Shown one piece after another: positions 55,852 to 64,000 of a stretch of DNA of 64,000 nt. Made by a program: the position numbers and the translations under genes. The stretch's first letter is position 1, and each line of letters starts with the position of its first letter. Origin of the DNA: Daedaleopsis sinensis (taxonomy: Eukaryota; Basidiomycota; Agaricomycetes; Polyporales; Polyporaceae); contig CM066305.1 of NCBI GenBank assembly GCA_033807695.1, positions 62,001 to 126,000 of the forward strand. Direction: 5' to 3'. Under the pieces are notes generated by a model. The model ran no database searches. It saw only the letters and a program-made list of their open reading frames with translations, and was not told where the DNA came from.

Positions 55852-57374
55852 CGCTGTGTTCTTTCCCGTCCATAGACGTCAATATTCCAATACTGATGTA
55901 GCATACGCTACCATACAAGTCACCGCGAAACGCTCTGTCGCGGCTCTCTATACAGCTCATTAGCCGTGTATGACCACACTGTGCCAAACGTTTTCAGCAC
56001 AGAGCGCTACTGCACTTGTCCTATCGGGCCCCTTGATTGCGGCACTTACGTAGCTCCCACCAAGGTCACGAAACCTCTGCTTTTCAGCTCGTCTTGAATG
56101 ATACCGAGGCACGTACGTGGGTAGCGTCTCCGGAAACGTTCTGCTTTGCGTAGTTGATCGCTCTTCTTCCCCTAGAATTCTACCGAAGAGCACGGTACAC
56201 ACGCCGACAACTTTTGCTCAACCGTAAGATCACTCTTCTCGCGAAGGTCTTTAGCAGGAGCCGATCGCTGAACCCGTGGAGGTGTCGTGCAGCTACTATC
56301 TAGGTCAGGAATTTGCGATTGAGAGACGACGACCTGGGTCTACTTGACACCCGCCGAGAGTGCCCCGGCTGAAATACTTGAGCCACCTTGGAGACGATAC
56401 ACCTGCAGAACGTCGGTCAAGTATGCCTCTTTCTTATATTGTCCGTGCACTATGGAGTGTGACATGCAGGCTTACGGATACTGATAGGGTGTTATCCCTA
56501 TATACGGTCCACGGGCTATACACGAAGCCATTGGGACGGAGGGATTCTCCACTTCATTTCAACTACCCGTTCCTCCGAACAACAAAGCGCGACGTCCCAT
56601 CGACTCCTTCGACGGGTTCTCTACCCCCATATGGCTATATCTGGTCGGTCCTTGCAACGCCCTCTCACCATAGCACTCGGCAGTCAATTCTATCCATGCC
56701 ATCTGTCGTACGAAAACGTCGAAGATGCTGATGAACTGACCACCCTAATAGTCTCAAACCTGCCAGTCCGTGCCATTTCTTCTGCGTCAATTCGCGATCC
56801 GAGATGGCCAAGGGTCCCTTGTTACGATCAGTTCTTCTCGGACGATCCTCGGGTTCTACGCAGACGACCTTTATACCACTGTCCTCGCCGGCTCATTTCG
56901 ACTATTGGCTCTCGTATGTTTCTCCTACACTAGTCGCGGTACGCCTGTCAGCTACTCGATCAATGGTTCTGGCACTGACAGATGTGTTTGTACGCACTTC
57001 GCCCGGTTGCTGCGGCTGGACAGAGTTCTCGCTCCACTATAGATGACAGCGCGGCTGGTCCATATGACCATCCGCTCGATCCTCAAGACGAGAGCGCAAA
57101 CTGTCCAGCGTAAATACAACTGCTCGAAGGAAGGCTTGAAAGCAGTAAAGTAAAGCAACGCGAAGGCATGACATTTTATTCATCTCGTGATTGACACTCA
57201 CGGTGATCTGTGTATGATGATTGAACCGTAAAGCCTGTTCTGAAATATAGCTCGCGACGAAAATGCAGAGGAGTCGTCCACCCTCCAAGTCTCCCGTCGC
57301 ATCCCCGTCTCGTGGATCACTCACGTTCGCTCTCATTCAGCCTACGAGTTTCTCCCCGGCCCCATAACTGATTG
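55852..57374. other. Intergenic region
   Basis: Several overlapping frames in 56360-57050 have no family. Nothing convincing on the minus strand. Confidence 0.4.
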
Positions 57375-58892
57375 ATGTCAGCAATATCACCGCCGGCCAC
57401 CTCGTCGACGATATCTCTTTCCAGCCCGGAGGTGACCTTCACCGGCCAGTGGCAGCCGGCGGGGAACTCCTTCCATCCCACAGGTCCCGGAGCGGCAGTG
57501 AACATGAGTTTCACAGGTGAGCACTTGTTCAGTCCCAGTCAAAGAATCATCTCATACATGGAGAATCAAGGAGATTGACTGACGTGGTGCACAGGGTCCG
57601 GGGTCGCGGTCATACTGGAGAGCGCCGACTTGGTGACCAACTGCATGGGATGCAGTGTAGACGATGCAGTCGTCGCTGTGCCTCCGTGGTCGCCAACCGT
57701 GACGTTCTGCGTGACAAACGGGCTGCCTTCCGGCACTCACACCGTACGGGTGGCATGTGACAGCGACGTCGCTTGGGACCCCTTTTTCTCCCTCTACGAG
57801 TTCGCGGTTTTTGCGGAACCAGCCCCTGCACCCTCCGTGGATACCAACACGAGCGATTTGATCAGTACCACTTCCATCAGGCCCACAGAGACAAGTCCTC
57901 TGCGTACTACGGGTAACAATACTAGCGACTTCGTCGCTACCACTTCTTTCACGCGCACGAAGATAGAAAGCCCCGCCCCTCCAACATCTGCCTCAGATGC
58001 CGACACAAGTAGTTCCATCGCTCTCAATTCAGCCATACTACCCGAGACCATCCCCGCCCTTACTCCCACCCCTACCCCTACTCCCACCTCCACCCCTACT
58101 CGTACTCCCTCTACCCATGACTCAAAGAAGACCAGCGCAATCATAGGTAGCGCCTCTGGAGGCGTTCTTCTCTGCACGATTGGTCTCGTTCTTCTTGCTC
58201 GCTACAGGAGAGCACGACGTACCCGCATTTATCCTCTCTGCCTTATACCGGAGCCTCCGTCGACTGACGGCAACGGTGCATCTGAAGAGCCCCCGAGGAC
58301 GCACAATTGTCGACTGAAGACAGTCTTTCGGACGCCGTATTTCTCTCCACAACTTGCCGGCTCTCCTTCGGAGGGTTCGGGATCCTTCCGCGACACCTCT
58401 AACATCTCTGAGCTCGGCACTTCGCCTCCCCCATCGTATGTCGCAGATGAGCGTCCACTGACTTACGAAGTCGTGACATCCTCCACCCCCTGCGTCCTTC
58501 GGCACGACTCCCCGACACACCTCAGCTCTAAGCGCAACTGCCATCCTCCTCCTCTGCGGTCAGACACAGTAGCGCGAGAAGAACGTCCTGCACTGCATAT
58601 ACTATCCTTTGATCGTATCAACGAGTCGATGCACACGCGCGTCCTCGCGCCGCTCACGCGACTCGCGCCAGACCCGCAACCAGACGACGGCAATGTGCCC
58701 CTTTCGCTGCCCGCGGAGATCGGTCAGGCTCTGGCGTACGCTCCGCCCGAGGTGCAGACGAACGCCTTGTCTTCCTTCCGGGCTCTCCTCGCTCGCCGTC
58801 CCGGGGGTGTTGCGGAGGTGGTGGGTTCAGAGATGCAGCTGCATGATGAGCGCAGTGACGACGCTGCACCTCCGAGGTACACAGAGCGGTGA
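57375..58892 (+). CDS. Single-pass membrane protein with N-terminal ectodomain (paralogue)
   Basis: ATG 57375 (MSAISPPATSSTISLSSPEV) opens an ectodomain VTFTGQWQPAGNSFHP...AAVNMSFTG, spliced at G|GS to GSGVAVILESADLVTNCMGC, then PSGTHTVRVACDSDVAWDPF. This is the beta-rich N-domain of a basidiomycete family (GxW, SFTG-T/S-x-V-x-V, GTHT). A Thr/Pro stalk has a TP repeat (TPTPTPTPTSTPTRTPSTH). One helix (AIIGSASGGVLLCTIGLVLL) is followed by a basic stop-transfer (ARYRRARRTR) and a cytosolic tail of about 220 aa ending DDAAPPRYTER-stop. No cleavable signal peptide is obvious, as in the 28.6 kb gene; the N-terminus probably crosses the membrane by a signal-anchor mechanism. Same architecture and same C-terminal signature as that gene. 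No catalytic domain. Confidence 0.8.
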
Positions 58893-59395
58893 GCATGTAG
58901 TTGCCCATCTTATCAGTGACTCGTCTGGTCTCGAGTGCAGGAAAGGTGCGCGCTGGCGGCCCAGAGTGTCATCTTCTACAAGGATCATTGCCCGCTGAAT
59001 TGACACGCTCCCTGTCTACGATTCTATCGTTTCTCCTGGCACCGTCGATTCGATGTGGACTCTGCGTATATCTGTTGAAATCCATGTTGTTCAGACGACG
59101 AGTACGTTTGGCATTGTATTTCTCTCCTTACGTTCATATCGCGAAGGGTGAGGTGTTGTCCATCAGCATCAGTCGCAATCCAGTGACATAGCCGGCTCGC
59201 AGGCATTACCGCAGTGAGAATTCACGATCATCTGATGCCGACGCTGGTGGTATTGGTAGCACAGGTATTACCATCGGGTCGAAAACAAGCAGCAAGGGTT
59301 CTATAGACTGCCCTGCAGTCATATCTGCCAAGATCCTTCCTCAGTATCCCGTCCCTTGTGAGTACTCTCGCTGATCTACAGCAATCTTCCCTGAT
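58893..59395. other. Intergenic region
   Basis: 3' UTR of the membrane protein gene and promoter of the F-box gene. No gene seen. Confidence 0.4.
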
Positions 59396-60746
59396 ATGTC
59401 TGGTATAGCTGCTCCGAGTCGTTCAGCTCAATATTCAATCGCCGGAAGGTATTCACCCTCTCGGATGGTCAAGATACAAGATGAAGTCATAGATCTCTGC
59501 TCTCACAGTCTGCGGCGGGACGTAGAGCCCGGCAGAAACCCGCTGACTCTGTTGTCTACATCGACAAAGATCCAATACCCATGCGAGCAATTTCCAAGAG
59601 AAGTGTACGACGCGATCCTCGACGAGGTTCTTTCTGGAGACGACAACACGCTCGTACATGACTTAGACACCCTGAGGAGTTGCACCCTGGTCTCCAGCGG
59701 ATGGACGTTGCGATCACAAGTACACCTGTTTCATACCGTCCTGCTGACGAGCATTGCGGACATTCGCGCGCTAGCTTCCCTCCTCGACGAGAAACCTTCT
59801 CTCGGGCCGACGATCGAACGCCTCATCATCTGCGTCGAGTATCGCGACGATATCGATGGCACACACGGCCTGCGGTTCGCAAATCCGCAGAGCGCAGCCG
59901 CGCTGTTCCCCACCTTGCTACACGGGAGGCTCCCCCGCCTGTGCCATTTGATGATCGAAGTGATGGGCATGACGGCGAGACTGCATCACGAAGATGTGCC
60001 GTCGGCGGGCGACGTCCACCTGCCGCTCCCGCCGACCTTTCAGATGCATCTCGCGCAGTTCTCTCGCCTCTCCGCCCTGCATCTCGAGGGGATCGTCCTC
60101 CGCTCCTTTGCTGATCTGGTGCGCATTTGTCGAGCGCTGCCTAGCGTGCAAACCCTCAAGCTTGTGGACATGCGCTGGCGAGGACTAGGGGTACTTCCGC
60201 CTCGCATATTTCACAGCGTCGAAGGCTATCAATCATCCTCCCGCCAGTGCGATCCTAAAGACAGAATCCTGTCGCATCTGGAGCAACTGACAGTGAGCGT
60301 TCACACCGTATGACATGCAGTCTGACACTGAGCGATACATGTTGACGTACCCAGCTTATCTCTACCCCAATTAACATTGGCACACGGCTTATGATATCAG
60401 TTCTTGGCGCGTCCATGGCCCAGCTTTGTCTCGACCTACCAGGTCTACTTCCAAGTGAGTAATATATACGCGTACCGTATTCTTTCTGGATCTGTGCACT
60501 CACGCCCGCCATACACTTTTCACAGTCCAGCGCGACACTCACACGCTCGACCTGTCCCATCTGCCAAATCTGACAAAGATCACGTTCCTCCTGCACCCGA
60601 ACGCATACCTATATACCCCCGGGCCCGACCCTGCCATTTCCGGGCTGCACGACTTCCTGCACTGCACACTGCTTCGTTGGGTAGCCGGGGCGCCGGGCCC
60701 GTCGCACGACTCCTCTTCCGCATCACCACTGCACCGACCACTGTAG
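59396..60746 (+). CDS. F-box/LRR-like protein with 3' end at a transposon
   Basis: Start ATG 59396. The F-box lies at about residues 64-105: EQFPREVYDAILDEVLSGDD and LRSCTLVSSGWTLRSQVHLF. Repeated Leu-rich segments follow (LPRLCHLMIEVMGM, FSRLSALHLEGIVLRSFADL, LPSVQTLKLVDMRWRG). Introns after LEQLT (about 60297) and after QLCLDLPGLLP (about 60450) join to QRDTHTLDLSHLPNLTKITF. The last readable part is LHCTLLRWVAGAPG and a Ser/His tail, with the stop TAG at 60744-60746. F-box proteins are substrate adaptors for SCF ubiquitin ligases. The tail after about 60690 no longer looks like the family, and the stop lies inside the presumed CACTGTAG end of the adjacent CACTA-like element, so the true C-terminus may be lost. 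Confidence 0.72.
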
Positions 60747-60787
60747 ACATAGATGGTGGTGAATATCACCCCCAGAATTAACCCACG

Positions 60788-60949
60788 GTGCGGGTGAAAA
60801 AGCTGCGATTCCCGGTGGTTTCCACCCGGTGTGCGGGTGCCTAGAGGGGGTGATAATAGTCAGCAATATGACCGAAATCACCCGCACCAAAACACATCCT
60901 GATACGTTGTAGCGGAAGCAATTTCACCCGCGCTCCGGGTGAAATTGCT
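60788..60949. repeat. Subterminal inverted motifs and a 13-bp perfect hairpin
   Basis: GTGCGGGTG occurs at 60788-60796 and 60831-60839, and its exact reverse complement CACCCGCAC at 60879-60887. Further CACCCG/CGGGTG variants are at 60823, 60925 and 60935. A perfect 13-bp stem (60917-60929 with 60937-60949, 7-nt loop) carries AGCAATTTCACCC. Such arrays bind the transposase in CACTA elements. Confidence 0.8.
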
Positions 60950-61123
60950 CTCGGTAGACCTCACCGTACACCCCGGCTAGCAGCTGCTCCTGCGTGAATT
61001 GGAAAGCAATAGATACTATCATTCATTCGTTGAGCTCTAGGCAGGACATGTATGGGTTTAGAAAAGGCAAGGAGAAGAAGCTCGATACGCAAAGAGCGTC
61101 TCGGTACGTAATGACGCGCGCGT

Positions 61124-62674
61124 TTAGGTAGCCTTGACGGTTCCCAGCCTGCGCTTTTTGGGCGTTGGCAGTACGTCCTCCTCTTCTTCCTCCTCCTCGT
61201 CGCTACCGTCACCAGCGTTGCTGTCCTCGTCTTCGACCGCAGAGCGAGTCGATCGCTTGGCCCCGTGAGGCTTCCTTGGTGGCTTGTTGATACCAGCTTG
61301 GCCCCGCTCCGGATCCTCCTCCTCGTTTTCCGGATCCTCGAGCTCAGGTTCGTGCTCACCTTCAACCTCGTCATCGTCGCCGTACCCAATACCGCCGCCT
61401 TCCCCATTCCCATCACCATCTCCCAGGGCTCCGTCTTCGTCATCCTCCCCATCCATCTCTCCATTCCCGTCCTCCTCGTGCCGGTAGTCGTTCCCAGGCT
61501 TGCCACCACGCTTCCTCTTCCTGGTGCCCACATCAAGGAAGCCATCGTCCAGATCGTGGTCGTCGTTGTCGTCGTCGTCACCTCCTTCTGCTTCGATGCT
61601 TGGCACCTTGCGAACATCGACCAGGACTCGGTGGCCGTTCGAATCCTTCCGGACCACCACCCTCCCTTGTTTGAGGGCGTTCTTGCGGCGATTCGACATG
61701 AACTGAATCAAGATCTGGCCTGTAGCCCAATCATTCTCAAAGCGTTCGAGATAAGGCTGTTCTTTCCGGGCCTGGAGACCTGGTGAGTTTCGTCACTCTC
61801 CAATCATTGCGATGACTTACGAGTTCATACACCGCGCCCAGAGCTTTAACGTCCTGCTCTCGGATTCCCTTTCTCCAATTGAGACGACCGGCGAGACATA
61901 GATCCCGCACGGTGATCTAGAAGAGTGAGTATCAGCGACAATTATCTTTGACGTAGCACGCTAAATTTTTCTCACTAGGCATGCGAGGTACAGCGGCTTA
62001 TCATCCTCGCCCTCGAGTCTCATAGACTGACGAAGGAACAAGCCCTTCCCTACAGTCCCTCGTGGCTTCGGCACCTTGTAAACTGGCTGTGATGGCTTGG
62101 TGAGTTTTTTCAGTTGAACCATCGCCGCCTCTGTCTTGAGGCGTGCCGCCTTCTCCTCCGCAAGTTGAGCTACATTGACGTGAGCATAGGTTGTAGCATA
62201 TGATTCGATGGTCCGTAACATACCTCGCAACATCTCAACAGTGTCTTGAAGGTCGGCGTCCGGAGGTGCGTTCTCGTCACTCGTCTTCCTCTTGCGTTGC
62301 CCAGGGCCTCGTTGCTGACGCTCTCTGTTGGATGCTGGACCAGGTTGCTTGTCACCGGGAGGCTTCGAACACACGGTGTTGGCAGCAGCTGGCGGCTCTT
62401 TGCCAGTCAGGGGGTTCGACTTAGCTGCTGGCTTCGCTTGCGATCGGGCCTTCGCCTCCTTCGCCTCCTTCGCCTCCTTCGCCTCCTTCGCCTTCTTCGC
62501 CTTCGCCGCCTTCACCTGCATCTTCACCTCCTTCGCCTCCTTCGCCTTGGTGGCCTTCGCCTGAGCTGCATCGCTCACCTTCGTCTTCACAATCTGGGCC
62601 GCCGTTCGCGATTGTGCCGCCGCGGCCTTTTTCACAGTGCTTTGCGACTCGGAGGTGTCTGATGTGTGTGCCAT
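61124..62674 (-). CDS. CACTA-associated accessory protein (coiled, acidic)
   Basis: Start ATG 62674 (MAHTSDTSESQSTVKKAAAA); the frame is open slightly upstream without an ATG. An Ala/Lys/Glu-rich coiled segment includes tandem KEA units encoded by 9-bp CTTCGCCTC-type repeats (about 62455-62500). A basic patch RKRKTSDENAPP and a heptad-like helix (MLRGMLRTIESYATTYAHVN) follow. Next comes the conserved core PKPRGTVGKGLFLRQSMRL, joined to YLACL|ITVRDLCLAGRLNW, VYEL|ARKEQPYLERFENDWA, and TGQILIQFMSNRRKNALKQG. The tail is very acidic (DDDDNDDHDLDDG, EEEEEEDVLPTPKKRRL). I know this IPRP-GTAG...FENDWP-x(3)-I-x(2)-Q-x(2)-NRR core from proteins beside basidiomycete DNA transposons. Role unproven, possibly DNA or chromatin binding, analogous to TnpA. 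It is transcribed away from the Tnp2 gene. Confidence 0.72.
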
Positions 62675-63002
62675 GCTTTGGACTGGATATGTCAATCAAT
62701 GTCGAATGTCGAGAGCTGTGGTGGATGAGAGACGAGGTGGGATGGGGTGTAACACTTCAGCTTGTTGAGCGATATCGCCGTTGTTGAGAGTGGTGGCGTT
62801 CATGTATTCTCACGACCTTGCTCTCGACTTGAGCTCTATGCATACCGTTTACTTACATAGATCTGCTCGAGCTCTGCACTCTCTAGTCTGCTGTTCTAGA
62901 CTTCACGACACATTGTTGCCTCTGCTCTTTGAATAAGTCAGTTCACAGTCTATTGTTCAGTTAGCCACACTTACGTTGACATACTTGACATACGCACAGA
63001 TC
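62675..63002. promoter_or_regulatory. Shared divergent promoter region of the transposon genes
   Basis: 328 nt separate the two start codons (62674 minus, 63003 plus). No clear TATA box on either side. Two 5' UTRs and a common regulatory region must fit here. Confidence 0.45.
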
Positions 63003-64000
63003 ATGGCACGAGGTGATCCTTCGCAAGCATCTACGTCACTCGCCCACAAGAAGCAACCGGCAAGAGCTCAGTCCAAGAAGGTCCTGTGCTCGTGTTGCAG
63101 AGCTTTTGTCTCTGCGAGTACTGCGCTGCGTCACCGCAAACTCGGGGCCGCTCCTCATGTACGTGCATCACATACGTACCGCCGAATCCTCGTACTGGGC
63201 AACAACCCAAGCAAAAGCACACCTCCCGCCAAGCGTCACAAAGCCCTTGGGGTAGCTCGGCACGGGACTGGAGGGGCATCCAGGTCTCTTCCTGACCATT
63301 CGAGGCACGATGACGGCGGCGGCACTGGCGGGAATGATATGGACATGGAATGGTCAGGCGCGATGGATGGTCACTTGGCGGGCTCCGGAGCTGATGTGAT
63401 GGGTGAGATTGAGGTGGGGAACGACGATGCAGGTGTCCAGCTGGAACCACGGGACTTTGGTAGGCGTGCGGTTGAGATTCTTGCAGATATTGAACATGGT
63501 TTCCGTTCGACATCTACCCGCAAATTTCCGGTTACTGTTGAAGACAGTGAGGACGAAGGGGACAATCTAGAGCGTAGTGATGATGATGCTGAGCCTGAGG
63601 AGGTGTGGGTGGATGAAGAATGGCCGGATGACGACGATGTCTACAATCCAGACGTCAGTGCACGAGACCGTCTCCACGAACAATTCTTGCGTGAGGTTGC
63701 GGGCCTCGGTGAGTGCAATTACAATATACCCTTATATCCTTTTCGCACAATTGAGTCTAACTGCAATTCATAGAGAATGCTCTGTCTGCCGAAGACCACG
63801 CTATACTACGCGCGTATGCCTACAAGCTTAAACACAACCTTTCGGAGAGTGCTTTCGCTGATCTACCACATGTCTTTCCTGCTGCCGACCTCCCCAGCTT
63901 CCACAAAATCAAGACACGAGTAGCTTTTTTGTCTGGCCTCACACCGGAGCGCTATGACTGCTGCGTCGGGTCGTGCATGGCCTACACAGGCCCACTGTCC
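63003..64000 (+). CDS. Tnp2-type transposase, N-terminal part (cut by window end)
   Basis: Start ATG 63003 (MARGDPSQASTSLAHKKQPA). An N-terminal Cys/His element (VLCSCCRAFVSASTALRHRK) resembles a degenerate zinc finger. An acidic linker follows (EDSEDEGDNLERSDDDAEPE, VWVDEEWPDDDDVYNPD). An intron at about 63710-63772 joins GLG|ENALSAEDHAILRAYAYKL. Then FADLPHVFPAADLPSFHKIK and LSGLTPERYDCCVGSCMAYT. The C-C-x(3)-C-x-A/F-TG motif is the usual entry to the Tnp2 transposase region of basidiomycete CACTA elements, after which Cys-rich and catalytic parts follow. These lie beyond 64000, so intactness cannot be judged. Confidence 0.78.

Larger units (their letters stand above)
60739..64000. mobile_element. 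CACTA-like DNA transposon, left part
   Basis: Three features argue for a CACTA/EnSpm-type element running past the window end. A Tnp2-type gene starts at 63003. A divergent accessory gene of a type I associate with basidiomycete mobile loci is at 61124-62674. Non-coding DNA at 60760-60960 is packed with inverted subterminal motifs. The left end is inferred at CACTG (60739-60743), the terminal pentamer of many CACTA elements. The right end and target duplication are outside the window, so the boundary is unproven. Confidence 0.5.

Noticed and set aside
62040..62560. Plus-strand Leu/Arg-rich frames over the transposon accessory gene
   Set aside because: Antisense of the KEA repeat region; repeats of LLRLLRL come directly from the complementary codons.
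1..64000. CRISPR array or bacterial-type operon
   Set aside because: The DNA is eukaryotic with spliceosomal introns. No regularly spaced direct repeats were seen.

Overview
The window is nuclear DNA of a filamentous basidiomycete. It is most likely a wood-associated agaricomycete such as a polypore. Supporting signs are GC-rich genes broken by many 45-70 nt introns with GTRNGT donors and YAG acceptors, compact gene spacing, F-box proteins of the agaricomycete type, WSC and CBM1 secreted-protein modules, and relics of basidiomycete transposons. I placed exons by eye from splice consensus and from unbroken family motifs across joins. Gene ends are solid for most genes; some starts are not.

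Layout. 0-2.3 kb (-): secreted DUF1996-WSC-CBM1 protein. 5.2-6.8 kb (+): F-box/LRR-like protein. 7.4-10.6 kb (-): autophagy E1 enzyme ATG7 with one 801-nt intron. 12.1-14.4 kb (+): unfamiliar kinase-like protein. 15.2-17.7 kb (+): class I histone deacetylase. 18.0-18.8 kb (-): secreted two-WSC protein. 20.2-23.7 kb (-): an F-box/zinc-motif protein that looks split by about 0.75 kb. 24.4-25.1 kb (-): frameshifted arrestin relic beside an intact arrestin (26.0-27.7 kb, +). 28.6-30.1 kb (+): single-pass membrane protein. 30.7-32.5 kb (+): Ser/Pro-rich orphan. 32.9-34.2 kb (-): MDR oxidoreductase. 35.0-36.1 kb (+): MYND-finger protein, apparently damaged. 36.4-37.3 kb (-): LRR-like relic, followed by a long inverted repeat. 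38.4-38.9 kb (-): DUF7704-like membrane protein. 42.6-43.9 kb (-): orphan. 43.9-49.4 kb: gene desert. 49.4-51.7 kb (-): polysaccharide deacetylase. 53.6-55.9 kb (+): amino-acid/GABA-type permease. 57.4-58.9 kb (+): second single-pass membrane protein of the 28.6 kb type. 59.4-60.7 kb (+): F-box protein. 60.7-64.0 kb: CACTA-like transposon with a divergent accessory gene and a Tnp2-type gene that runs off the window.

There is no operon-like or biosynthetic cluster logic. The genes are mostly unrelated housekeeping functions (autophagy, chromatin, transport, endocytic adaptor) and secreted or wall-facing proteins (CBM1/WSC, WSC, deacetylase, ectodomain receptors-like proteins). They are mixed with rapidly turning-over F-box/LRR genes in several stages of decay.

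The most interesting structures are the CACTA-like element whose presumed terminus supplies the stop codon of a host F-box gene, the split F-box gene, the arrestin gene/pseudogene pair, the pair of ectodomain proteins sharing a PPxYTER C-terminus, and two strong inverted repeats in non-coding DNA.
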